Shown in pieces: positions 1-7,175 of a DNA stretch of 64,000 nucleotides (position 1 is its first letter; each line of letters begins with the position of its first letter). A program made the translations under genes and the position numbers. Below the pieces are notes generated by a model, which was not told where the DNA came from, did no database searches, and saw only the letters and a list, made by a program, of their open reading frames with translations. The stretch is from an uncultured Bacilli bacterium (GTDB taxonomy: Bacteria; Bacillota_I; Bacilli_A; RF39; UBA660): the NCBI GenBank assembly GCA_934162445.1, contig CAKPIT010000002.1, forward strand, positions 124,001 to 188,000. Reading direction: 5' to 3'.

Positions 1-2
1 CA

Positions 3-881
3 TCAACGGTTACAGTTACTATTTATGATAAAGTTAGTACTACTAAGACTTTAACATATGATGTTTTACATCAAGATGATTTAGATAAGAAATTAAATGT
101 AGAGAGTGTAGAACTTGATCGTTCTGAAGTTATTGTTAAGGGTGCTCAATATAAGCTTGATAAGGTAGCAACAGTTAGAGCACTTGTAGATGTTTTAGAC
201 TTTGCTAAACAAGAAGCAGGTACACTTACACTTGAGAATGTACCACTGGTAGCTTATGATACTAATGGTAAGGTTGTTAATGTTGAGATTGTTCCTAAAT
301 CAGTAACAGCTAAAGTTGTGATTGCATCACCTAGTAAAGAAGTGCCAATTAAGATTGTACCTAAGGGTGATTTAGCATTTGGTAAGGCCATTAAGTCAAT
401 GAGTACTAGTACTTCTAATGTAACTATTTATGGTAATAAAGATGCTCTTAGCAATATTGAAGAATTGAAAGCAGAGATTGATGTTACTGGTCTTAATGAA
501 GATAAAGAATATACTGTTACTTTAAAACGACCTAATGGAGTTACAGAAATTAGTAAGAAAACTATTACGGTTAAAGTTAGTCTTGATGAGTCTACTACTA
601 AGGAATTTGATAATATTTCTATAGCGACTGAAAATCTTGATACTTCAAAATATAAAGTTCAAGCGTTAAGTGAAGCAGATAGTAAGGTTACTGTTGTTGT
701 AACTGGAAGTAAATCAATTATTGATAATATTGATCCATCAATAATTAAAGCTTATGTTAATCTTGATTCACTTGGTGTTGGAGAACATGAAGTAGAGGTT
801 AAAGTTAAGGGGGATGATTTGAAACTTAGCTATGCTTCAAAAACTAAAAAGGTTAAAGTTAGAATAACGGCTAATAATTAG
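3..881 (+). CDS. cdaR: YbbR/CdaR-like repeat protein, 3' part
   Basis: The reading frame is open from the first bases of the window to the TAA at 879-881, so about 292 C-terminal residues are visible and the start lies upstream. The sequence is a string of roughly 80-residue beta-rich units that alternate phrases such as 'VTGSKSIIDNID' and 'YGNKDALSNIEELKAEID' with 'VTVKVS' strands, the pattern of YbbR domains. In Firmicutes YbbR proteins (CdaR) are membrane-anchored extracellular regulators of the diadenylate cyclase CdaA and usually lie between cdaA and glmM; those genes would lie off the left edge. A strong hairpin follows the stop. The ATG at 318 is internal, not the start. Confidence 0.8.
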   Translation, partial: STVTVTIYDKVSTTKTLTYDVLHQDDLDKKLNVESVELDRSEVIVKGAQYKLDKVATVRALVDVLDFAKQEAGTLTLENVPLVAYDTNGKVVNVEIVPKSVTAKVVIASPSKEVPIKIVPKGDLAFGKAIKSMSTSTSNVTIYGNKDALSNIEELKAEIDVTGLNEDKEYTVTLKRPNGVTEISKKTITVKVSLDESTTKEFDNISIATENLDTSKYKVQALSEADSKVTVVVTGSKSIIDNIDPSIIKAYVNLDSLGVGEHEVEVKVKGDDLKLSYASKTKKVKVRITANN

Positions 882-893
882 ATAAATATAAAT

Positions 894-924
894 AATGTAG
901 ATATTTAGGTATCTACATTTTTTT
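894..924 (+). terminator. Rho-independent terminator after cdaR
   Basis: A perfect 10-bp stem (AATGTAGATA at 894-903 with TATCTACATT at 910-919) with a 6-nt loop is followed by a T run. It lies 12 bp after the cdaR stop. Confidence 0.85.
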
Positions 925-930
925 ATAAAA

Positions 931-953
931 AAATCACCTTTAAAAGATGATTT
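931..953 (-). terminator. Terminator of the DUF378 gene
   Basis: An imperfect hairpin (AAATCA at 931-936 with TGATTT at 948-953, plus CTT/AAG pairs inside) overlaps the stop of the minus-strand gene. On that strand it is followed by a T run. Confidence 0.5.
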
Positions 954-1146
954 ATCGGTCTTCAAATAACATACTTATATCTATTAGACCTGCTATACCA
1001 ATAATAATGTAAATTATTTTGGACATTACGGCATCAGCACCACCAAAGATTGAGGCAACTAGATCTAATTCAAATAATCCTACAAATGCCCAGTTTATGG
1101 CACCAATTATAATTAGTACTAAACATACTTTTTTTAATGTATCCAT
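952..1146 (-). CDS. DUF378 small membrane protein
   Basis: This 64-residue protein has two hydrophobic segments (about residues 7-27 and 40-57) joined by a short acidic and glycine-containing loop. The motif 'IIGAINWAFVGLF' near the N-terminus is the hallmark of the DUF378 family, whose members are uncharacterised two-helix inner-membrane proteins. A good Shine-Dalgarno (GGAGGAAA on the minus strand) precedes the ATG. It is a single gene with its own terminator, convergent with cdaR. Confidence 0.8.
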   Translation of the reverse strand: MDTLKKVCLVLIIIGAINWAFVGLFELDLVASIFGGADAVMSKIIYIIIGIAGLIDISMLFEDR

Positions 1147-1265
1147 ATTTTCCTCCTTTATTTATACATTTATATAATGAACATATTTCTTATATTTATT
1201 CATGAATATTAGAAAGTGATTATTAATATAATAAATTAGAAATGAAAAAGAGGTGTTTTCTATTT

Positions 1266-1571
1266 ATGAAAAAATTTGGTTTGTTAGGTTTTTTTCTAGT
1301 TTGTTTATTGATTACTGGTTGTGGAAAAGATAGTGAAAGTACAATTTTAAAAAAGTTAGATAAGAAAATTAATAATAATAATTCTTATTTAATGACTGGA
1401 ACACTCGAGGTTTTAAATAATGATGATATATATAATTACGAAGTGGAAACTGCATATAAAAAGGATAATTATTATAAAGTAACGCTTAAAAATACAGCGA
1501 ATGATCATGAACAAATAATTTTAAAAAATGATGATGGTGTTTATGTATTAACACACAAGGGTTTAAAATAA
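1266..1571 (+). pseudogene. LolA/GerS-like lipoprotein, 5' fragment (split by element)
   Basis: This is the N-terminal part of a lipoprotein: Lys-rich start, hydrophobic core and a lipobox ending 'LLITGC' near residue 19. Native sequence runs to 'DDGVYV' at 1546, then 8 foreign codons (LTHKGLK and a stop) come from the inserted element. The continuation, starting 'VYVLTPSLNK', begins at 4499. Joining 1266-1546 to 4504-5224 gives exactly 334 codons, including the stop, with no frameshift. I chose ATG 1266 because AAAGAGGTG at about 1248-1256 is well spaced for it; ATG 1242 has no Shine-Dalgarno. Homology to GerS/LolA-fold lipoproteins is recognised from motifs such as 'NHEQIIL' and 'FKFQSDWPYN'; GerS assists spore cortex hydrolysis in clostridia, but this gene's function is unknown. 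Confidence 0.75.
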
Positions 1572-1669
1572 AAAAATTTAAATAGATATAATAAAAAACA
1601 GGTAGTATTGTTAATATACTACTGCTTTTTATATTTTTAGAATATTTTGTTATGCTATATTCAAAAGCA

Positions 1670-1855
1670 CTATTTACCACCTATTTTTTTAACTTCTGCT
1701 GAAGCATTTTTTCCGTGCCATCCCATTTTTTGAGTGTTTGGGTCATACCATGTGTGTTCGCCATCCCAAGTTTTAGAATTTTGTTGAGCTGTACCACTAC
1801 TTAAATTGTGTTTTTGCCAACTATAACCATATTCATCTTTTGTTTTGTTTGACAT
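1670..1855 (-). CDS. Small hydrophilic protein, element cargo
   Basis: This is a 61-residue polar protein rich in Lys, Trp, Gly and Asn ('SWQKHN', 'TWDGEHTWYDPNTQKMGWHGK'), with no membrane segment or signal peptide. A clear Shine-Dalgarno (AAAGGAG) lies 8-9 nt before the ATG on the minus strand, supporting expression. It points away from the other cargo genes. I do not recognise the family. The repeated Trp-His/Gly phrases could be a small beta fold. Its place inside the element suggests accessory or toxin/antitoxin-like cargo, but nothing in the sequence proves that. Confidence 0.55.
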   Translation of the reverse strand: MSNKTKDEYGYSWQKHNLSSGTAQQNSKTWDGEHTWYDPNTQKMGWHGKNASAEVKKIGGK

Positions 1856-1994
1856 ATATATTCTCCTTTCTTATTTTGGTTATTCTAATGACGAATTGCT
1901 TCTTTGTCAACTTTTTTCTACATATTACTATATAAAATAGTCCGTTGACATATTAATGATTTGCTTTATAATATTCATAAGAGAGGTGAATAGT

Positions 1995-2642
1995 ATGCAA
2001 ATTGTGTATAATCCTAATGATATAGATAAATTGTTATTTACGGAGTTAGTAATTGCTAAAAATCAAAATGCTTCTGATAAAAATATATTTGAAGATGAGA
2101 TATATCGAAGATTTAGATTTTGTGGATTTGATGATAGATTTACAAAAGAAATGATTGAATATGAAGAAACTATTTTAGAGGTAACAAAAAAAGAGTATGA
2201 TAAATATTTTTATCAGATAAAATATTGGACTAGTCTTGGTGATAATGAAAAATTATTTAAAGATAATATTGAGTCATATGCTTTGTATATAGATGGTGAA
2301 ATGTCTGATAAGGCTTTTACTACTAGTGAACTTATAAGTATATATGATGAAGGTGATTTTATTATTAGATATGGTAGTGATATTTATAGTAGTCATTTAG
2401 AAGAAATTGATATGGTTACTTCTAATAGTAAATATAATTTATTAGATGAGTTTAGAAATAGAATTGGTTATATTCTTTTTAGGGAATTTAAACAAGAATA
2501 TGATTCTAATATTGATATTTGTGCTGCTAGGCTTTATAAAAATGAGGCTCATATATTGTTCATAAATAAGTATAAATATGCTGATAATGATGATAGAAAG
2601 TGGAAGCCATATACGAGGGAATTTTTTAATTATTATGATTAA
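1995..2642 (+). CDS. Unknown protein, element cargo
   Basis: A 215-residue acidic and aromatic-rich soluble protein of unknown family. It has no transmembrane segment and no recognisable catalytic motif. Tyr, Asp and Glu are frequent ('YEETILEVTKKEYDKYFY'). The start at 1995 is preceded by GAGAGGTGAA at ideal distance; the upstream in-frame ATG at 1956 lacks a ribosome site. A hairpin followed by T residues ends the unit at about 2649-2679. It sits between the left end of the element and the recombinase, so it is probably cargo. Like the recombinase and the chromosome, it uses strongly A/T-ending codons. Confidence 0.6.
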   Translation: MQIVYNPNDIDKLLFTELVIAKNQNASDKNIFEDEIYRRFRFCGFDDRFTKEMIEYEETILEVTKKEYDKYFYQIKYWTSLGDNEKLFKDNIESYALYIDGEMSDKAFTTSELISIYDEGDFIIRYGSDIYSSHLEEIDMVTSNSKYNLLDEFRNRIGYILFREFKQEYDSNIDICAARLYKNEAHILFINKYKYADNDDRKWKPYTREFFNYYD

Positions 2643-2648
2643 ATGTTT

Positions 2649-2679
2649 GTAGATTACATTTTTATGTGTCTACTTTTTT
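2649..2679 (+). terminator. Terminator after element cargo gene
   Basis: A GTAGA...TCTAC stem with an inner ACAT/ATGT pairing is followed by TTTTTT, starting 7 bp after the stop of the 215-residue ORF. Confidence 0.6.
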
Positions 2680-2755
2680 ATTGTTTTAATAATATGACAA
2701 AAATAGTAAGTAATAATTAAGTATTTAGTTCATATGTTTTAATGGGTGACTTTTT

Positions 2756-2860
2756 ATGAGAGTGACATGTTATTTTGATGAGAATGGTAAATCATTTCAA
2801 GAAATTATAGAGCAATTTCTAGTTCTTTATTATAATGAAACTTTAATAGAAAATGGTTAA
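2756..2860 (+). CDS. 34-residue ORF before the recombinase
   Basis: A short ORF (MRVTCYFDENGKSF... ending ...TLIENG) immediately precedes the recombinase, with 18 bp between its stop and the next ATG. Small basic or amphipathic ORFs at this spot are common in TnpX/TndX-type elements. The sequence 'SFQEIIEQFLVLYY' would form an amphipathic helix, which could suit a DNA-binding or directionality role. That role is inference; only the position and coding pattern are seen. No strong Shine-Dalgarno is visible. Confidence 0.4.
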   Translation: MRVTCYFDENGKSFQEIIEQFLVLYYNETLIENG

Positions 2861-2878
2861 AAAATTTAGGAGGTAATT

Positions 2879-4468
2879 ATGGTAAGTAGTGAAATGTATA
2901 AAGTAGGTATTTATTTAAGATTATCTCATGAAGATAAATTAAAAGGTGAGAGTGGAAGTATTTCTAATCAAAGAGACATCATTCATAAATATATAAAAGA
3001 AAATAATTTATTATATGTAAGTGAATATGTTGATGATGGTGTCAGTGGGACGCAATTTGATAGGGTTGGATGGAATAAATTAATTGAGGATATTGAATCC
3101 GGATGTATTAATATGGTAATTACTAAGGACTTATCAAGATTTGGAAGGAATGAGGGACAACAGTTAAGGTATTTAGATTATTTCTACGAAAAAGGAATAA
3201 GATATGTGGCGTTACTTGATAATGTTGATACATTTGATGAATATAATACATCTAATGAAATGATTCCAATACAGTGTTTTTTTAATGAGAAGCATGTAAG
3301 AGATACTTCTAAAAAGATGAAGGCGAGTGTATATAATAAAAGAAGTCAAGGTAATTTTTTGGGTAAGACTGCTCCTTATGGTTATAAGAAAGATCCTAAT
3401 AATAAATATAAGTTGATTGTTGATGAGGTGGCTTCAAAAGTGGTTAAAAGAATATTTGATTTATTTGTTAAGGGAAAAGGAATTTGTGAAATATCTAGAA
3501 TTTTAACATATGAGAAAGTACCTATTCCTACTGAGTATAAGGGCCTTAAATCTGGTCATATGTCAATAGGGTATGGTATTTGGAATAATAGAACTATTAG
3601 TGATATGTTGACTCTTCCTACTTATGTTGGTGATTTAACGCAAGGGAGGTCAAAAAAACCTAGTTATAAATCAAAGAAAAGAGTAAGGGTTAAACCTGAA
3701 GATTGGATAATATGTGAAAATAAATGTCCAGCTATAATTGATAGAGATACATTTAATCTGGTTCAAGACATATATAATAGGAATAAAAACCAAGGTAAAC
3801 ATACACAAGATATATTACTTAAGGGTTTTGTGTATTGTAAAGAATGTGGTCATACAATAGGTTTTAGACTTCAAAAAGTTAATACTAAAAAGAAAGGTGA
3901 AGTTACTAGATGTTATGGTAATTGTAATTACTGGGCTAAACATAAAAAATATGATTTATGTACTCCTCACAATATTAAGTACTATGAATTAGAAGATTTA
4001 GTATTGAGTGAGATAAAGAAAATGTGTAAAAATTATTTGAAAATTAGGGATTTAGAGAATGTATTAGCGAATAGTGACAAAACTAAAAGAATAGTAAATG
4101 AGTTAGAAATAAATTTAAAAAAATTAGTAGCAGAAGTTGAATTTAGTAATAAGAAAAAAGAAGACTTATATAGTGATAAATTAGATGGCATTATTGATTT
4201 AGAAATGTATAAAAGAATGACTAATAGAATAGCTGAAGAAACAATCACTAAACAAAACGAGATAGCAGAAATAAAAACTAGAATATATAATATAAATAAT
4301 AATATTACTAATAATAATAAAAAATATGAAAGTGTTATAAAAGAATATTTATCTATGAAAAAACCTAGTGTACAATTATTATCTAGTATCATAGATAAAA
4401 TAGTTATAGATGAAAATAAAAATGTAGAGATATATTATAAATTTAAGCCATTTGAAAATGGTTATTAA
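2879..4468 (+). CDS. Large serine recombinase (TnpX/TndX-type)
   Basis: This 529-residue site-specific recombinase would integrate and excise the element. The N-terminal resolvase domain (about 1-150) has the catalytic serine in 'YLRLSHEDK' (Ser16) and the arginine motif 'DLSRFGRNEGQQ' near residue 85. A recombinase domain follows ('GKTAPYGYKKDP', 'TLPTYVGDL'), then a zinc-ribbon-like region (about 315-360; CKEC, then later Cys residues) and a Lys/Glu-rich coiled coil (about 375-490). The length matches large serine integrases. AGGAGG stands 7 nt before the ATG. The gene ends about 30 bp before the right attachment core, the usual arrangement for integrase next to att. No domain is missing, so the enzyme looks active. 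Confidence 0.92.
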   Translation: MVSSEMYKVGIYLRLSHEDKLKGESGSISNQRDIIHKYIKENNLLYVSEYVDDGVSGTQFDRVGWNKLIEDIESGCINMVITKDLSRFGRNEGQQLRYLDYFYEKGIRYVALLDNVDTFDEYNTSNEMIPIQCFFNEKHVRDTSKKMKASVYNKRSQGNFLGKTAPYGYKKDPNNKYKLIVDEVASKVVKRIFDLFVKGKGICEISRILTYEKVPIPTEYKGLKSGHMSIGYGIWNNRTISDMLTLPTYVGDLTQGRSKKPSYKSKKRVRVKPEDWIICENKCPAIIDRDTFNLVQDIYNRNKNQGKHTQDILLKGFVYCKECGHTIGFRLQKVNTKKKGEVTRCYGNCNYWAKHKKYDLCTPHNIKYYELEDLVLSEIKKMCKNYLKIRDLENVLANSDKTKRIVNELEINLKKLVAEVEFSNKKKEDLYSDKLDGIIDLEMYKRMTNRIAEETITKQNEIAEIKTRIYNINNNITNNNKKYESVIKEYLSMKKPSVQLLSSIIDKIVIDENKNVEIYYKFKPFENGY

Positions 4469-4498
4469 AAATAGAAAAAAATTAAACCTTTGTTAGTA

Positions 4499-5224
4499 TA
4501 TGTTCTCACTCCTAGTTTAAATAAAAGTTTTAAATTTCAAAGTGATTGGCCGTATAATAATTCACAGATCTATTTATTGGAATCATTGATTAATGATATT
4601 AAAAATGATAATAAAAGTGAATTTAAAACGAAAAGTGATGGCTATATTTTTACTAGTAAAGTAAATTATCCTAATAATCGTAATTTGGTAAGACAAAAGG
4701 TTAGTCTTGATAAGAAGGTTAATTTAAAGAAAGTAATAGTTTTGGATAGTGATAGTGTTCCTAATATGACTTTAAATATTAAAAAGATTGATTATAATCC
4801 ACATTTTAGTAAAAATTATTTTAATCTTGATGATATTATGGGTAGTAGTTCTAGTAAAGATACTAAGACGGAGAAAACAGGAATTATTAATGATGTTATT
4901 TATCCTTTGGTTCTTCCTGAGGGGACTAAGTTAACTAATGAAGAAACAGTAAAAAAAGATGATGGTAATCGGGTTATTCTTACTTTTTCTGGGGAAAAGC
5001 CATTTACTTTAGTGGAAGAAGTAGATATGGTTAATGATCAGTTTACGGTAATACCAACGATGGGGGAACCGTTTATGATAATGGATAGTCTTGGGGTATT
5101 GGGTGATAATTCAGTTAACTTTAGTTCAAATGGTATTAGTTATTACTTGGTTAGTGATGTTATGAATCAAAGTGAACTTTTGGAAATTGCTAATTCGATA
5201 AATGTTTTACCAACAATGAAATAA
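4499..5224 (+). pseudogene. LolA/GerS-like lipoprotein, 3' fragment
   Basis: This is the C-terminal two thirds of the lipoprotein begun at 1266. It opens 'YVLTPSLNKSFKFQ', which continues the 5' fragment's 'DDGVYV'. A TTG at 4490 within the element could in principle start translation, but it has no signal peptide or lipobox, so any product would be misplaced in the cytoplasm. The remaining sequence has the beta-rich character of LolA/RseB-fold lipoproteins, plus a C-terminal domain ('YPLVLPEGTKLTNEE', 'EPFMIMDSLGVLGD'). There is no frameshift or internal stop, so the host gene is intact apart from the insertion, which implies a recent or reversible event. Confidence 0.75.
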
Positions 5225-5247
5225 GCACGAAAGTGTTTATTTTTTTT
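5221..5247 (+). terminator. Terminator after lipoprotein gene
   Basis: The stem ATAAGCAC (5221-5228) pairs with GTGTTTAT (5233-5240) around a GAAA tetraloop and is followed by seven T residues; it overlaps the stop codon. Confidence 0.75.
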
Positions 5248-5280
5248 AGTTTTTATGGTACTATTTAAGTGGTGATATAT

Positions 5281-5766
5281 ATGAAGAAAACAACTTATGG
5301 AAATGAAATGCAAGGACAAGTTAAAAAAGTTATAATTATTCTTGTAGTTATAGTTATTTTATTAGGAGGAACTTATTTATTAACAACTAAAATATTAAAG
5401 AAAAGTAATAGTACTACTTCTAATAAGGTTACTAAAAATAGTATTCAATATGATGAAATTTTAGCAGGGGAATCATTTAATCAAAATAATGATGAATATT
5501 ATGTTATATATTTTGACAAAAGTAATAACTCTTCTTCTTTTAGCTCATTAGTTAGTTCTTATCAGTTAAATAATACTAAGACAAGAATGTATAGTGTTGA
5601 TCTTAGTAGTGGCTTTAATAAAGATTATGTGACTGATGGTGAAGCTGTTGTTCACGATATTAATGACTTTAAAGTTAAAGATGGAACATTAATTAAAGTT
5701 AAAAATGGGGAAGTAGAAGAGGTAATAACTGATACAACTGAAATTACAAATATTTTGAATAGTTAG
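5281..5766 (+). CDS. Membrane-anchored protein, thioredoxin-like fold possible
   Basis: A 161-residue protein with one N-terminal transmembrane anchor (about residues 14-36) and an extracellular domain. The pattern 'DEYYVIYFDKSNNSSSFSSLV' followed by 'TRMYSVDLSSGFNKDY' and 'GTLIKVKNGEVEEVI' resembles the strand-helix-strand order of thioredoxin-like proteins ('yvvyFys..C..C'), with Ser/Asn where the CxxC cysteines would be. No cysteine is present, so it would not be a redox enzyme. The start at 5281 follows GGTGATAT; the ORF also allows GTG 5269. It is flanked by terminators on both sides and so is transcribed alone. Confidence 0.6.
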   Translation: MKKTTYGNEMQGQVKKVIIILVVIVILLGGTYLLTTKILKKSNSTTSNKVTKNSIQYDEILAGESFNQNNDEYYVIYFDKSNNSSSFSSLVSSYQLNNTKTRMYSVDLSSGFNKDYVTDGEAVVHDINDFKVKDGTLIKVKNGEVEEVITDTTEITNILNS

Positions 5767-5773
5767 TGTAAAC

Positions 5774-5800
5774 AAATAGTGTTATTTCACTATTTTTCTT
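5774..5800 (+). terminator. Terminator
   Basis: A perfect 8-bp stem (AAATAGTG at 5774-5781 with CACTATTT at 5788-5795) with a 6-nt loop and a T-rich tail lies 8 bp after the preceding stop. Confidence 0.75.
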
Positions 5801-5853
5801 TTAGACTTCTTTTTTTTATGTTAAAATTAAAGAAGATTAGGGTGGTAGATTGT

Positions 5854-7086
5854 ATGAATAGTGAAGATGAAAATATAAGTAATGATAATGTACGAGAAGT
5901 TATTGTGGAAAGAAAAGTAGGCTTTAGTTTCTCAGAAGTTATTATTATTATGATAATTGCTATTATGTTTGGGTTTCTTTTAGGAAATATTATTAATTTT
6001 ACAGTAGTTGATAAGAAAAGTAATGATAAAGACTTAAAGGAACTGGTTAGTACTTATAATAATATTATTGATAATTACTATAAAGATGTTAATAAGGAAG
6101 AGTTAATAGATGCGGGAATTCAAGGAATGATTAATTATTTAGATGATCCGTATGCTACTTATTTTAGTGATGATGCTTCTAAAAAATTTAATGATGAGCT
6201 TAGTGGTACTTATGAAGGAATTGGTATTCAAATAAAACTTGATGGTGATAAAGTGGTAATAACTGATGTTTTTGATGATAGTCCTGCGAAGGATGTGGGC
6301 CTTAAAAAGAATGATATTATTTTAAAAATAGATGATAATTCTGTTAATGGTAAAACGTTAAATGAAGTTGTTTCTATGATATCTATTAAAAATAGTAAAA
6401 GCAAGGTTAAAGTTACAGTGGAGCGTGATGGAGATCAAGTCGATTTTTCTCTTAGTAAAGGAAAGATTGAAACTCCTAATATTGTTAGTAAGATGTACGA
6501 GAATAATGGAAGAAAGATTGGATATTTAAGGATTGAAGTTTTTTCTTTAAATACTTATAAACAATTTAATAAGGCTTTAAAAGAACTTGAAAAGAATTCG
6601 ATTGATGGTCTTGTTATTGATGTTCGGGATAATCCGGGAGGCTATTTATCACAAGTTAAAGATGTGTTGAGTTTGTTTTTAAGTAAGAAGCAGGTGTTAT
6701 ATCAATTACAAACTAAAGATGTTAAGGAGAAGGTTTATGGTAGTAGATCTACTATTAAAAGAAAGTATCCGGTTAGTGTAATTATTAATGAAGAGAGTGC
6801 TTCAGCATCAGAGATTTTGGCTAGTGCGTTTAAAGAGAGTTATGGTTCACATATTATTGGAGTTAATTCTTTTGGTAAGGGGACAGTGCAATCAGCTTCT
6901 GATCTTAGCAGTGGTGATACAATTAAATATACAGTTCAAAAATGGTTAACGCCTAAAGGTAATTGGATTAATGAGAAAGGTGTTGTTCCTACTGATCGGT
7001 GTGAAAACGTCTTAAAAGAGGGCGAAGTTTTGACTGATGATAATGATGTTATGTTGAAAAAAGCTATAGAAACTGTTAGTTCATAG
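5854..7086 (+). CDS. ctpA: S41 family carboxy-terminal processing protease (CtpA-like)
   Basis: A 410-residue membrane-anchored serine protease with one N-terminal transmembrane helix (about 29-51). A PDZ domain follows (about 120-205; 'GTYEGIGIQIKLDGDKVVITDVFDDSPAKDVGL' region), then an S41 catalytic domain with 'DVRDNPGGYLSQ', the nucleophile motif 'NEESASASEILA' and the lysine motif 'SFGKGTVQ'. Such proteases trim secreted or envelope proteins at unstructured C-termini. Start 5854 is preceded by AGGGTGG; the in-frame ATG at 5779 would precede it with a hydrophobic tail inside the upstream terminator, so I rejected it. All catalytic motifs are present. Confidence 0.92.
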   Translation: MNSEDENISNDNVREVIVERKVGFSFSEVIIIMIIAIMFGFLLGNIINFTVVDKKSNDKDLKELVSTYNNIIDNYYKDVNKEELIDAGIQGMINYLDDPYATYFSDDASKKFNDELSGTYEGIGIQIKLDGDKVVITDVFDDSPAKDVGLKKNDIILKIDDNSVNGKTLNEVVSMISIKNSKSKVKVTVERDGDQVDFSLSKGKIETPNIVSKMYENNGRKIGYLRIEVFSLNTYKQFNKALKELEKNSIDGLVIDVRDNPGGYLSQVKDVLSLFLSKKQVLYQLQTKDVKEKVYGSRSTIKRKYPVSVIINEESASASEILASAFKESYGSHIIGVNSFGKGTVQSASDLSSGDTIKYTVQKWLTPKGNWINEKGVVPTDRCENVLKEGEVLTDDNDVMLKKAIETVSS

Positions 7087-7106
7087 CTATTTTTCCATAA
7101 AATAAA

Positions 7107-7133
7107 TTAGCACTCTATATTGACAAGTGCTAA
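7107..7133 (+). promoter_or_regulatory. CIRCE operator (HrcA site) upstream of clpB
   Basis: TTAGCACTC (7107-7115), a 9-nt spacer and AAGTGCTAA (7125-7133) match the CIRCE consensus TTAGCACTC-N9-GAGTGCTAA in 17 of 18 arm positions. CIRCE is the binding site of the heat-shock repressor HrcA in Gram-positive bacteria. It overlaps the -35 element of the clpB promoter, so HrcA would block transcription directly. Confidence 0.95.
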
Positions 7134-7148
7134 TTTTTGTAATATAAT
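7120..7148 (+). promoter_or_regulatory. SigA-type promoter of clpB
   Basis: TTGACA (7120-7125), a 17-bp spacer and TATAAT (7143-7148) form a consensus vegetative promoter. Its -35 box lies inside the CIRCE element. Confidence 0.9.
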
Positions 7149-7175
7149 AGAAATGATTTGAAAGGAGGAAGGTGT

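Larger units (their letters stand above)
1542..4503 (+). mobile_element. 2.96-kb serine-recombinase integrative element
   Basis: The element is bounded by the direct 5-mer TATGT at 1542-1546 and 4499-4503. Excision across it removes 2957 bp and restores the lipoprotein reading frame exactly. It carries a 61-residue minus-strand ORF, a 215-residue ORF, a 34-residue ORF and a large serine recombinase that reads toward the right end. The two inner ends form imperfect inverted arms (ATTAACACACAAGG on the left; CCTTTGTTAGTA on the right), as expected of the attP half-sites of a serine integrase. No mobilisation or conjugation genes are present, so this is a minimal element. Confidence 0.8.

Noticed and set aside
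4033..4392. Minus-strand 119-residue hydrophobic ORF inside the recombinase
   Set aside because: It is the antisense shadow of the Lys/Asn-rich coiled coil; AT-rich coding gives Leu/Ile/Phe-rich antisense frames here.
4490..5224. 3' lipoprotein fragment as an independent gene from TTG 4490
   Set aside because: It has no signal peptide or lipobox and no ribosome site, and its N-terminus continues the interrupted upstream gene exactly.
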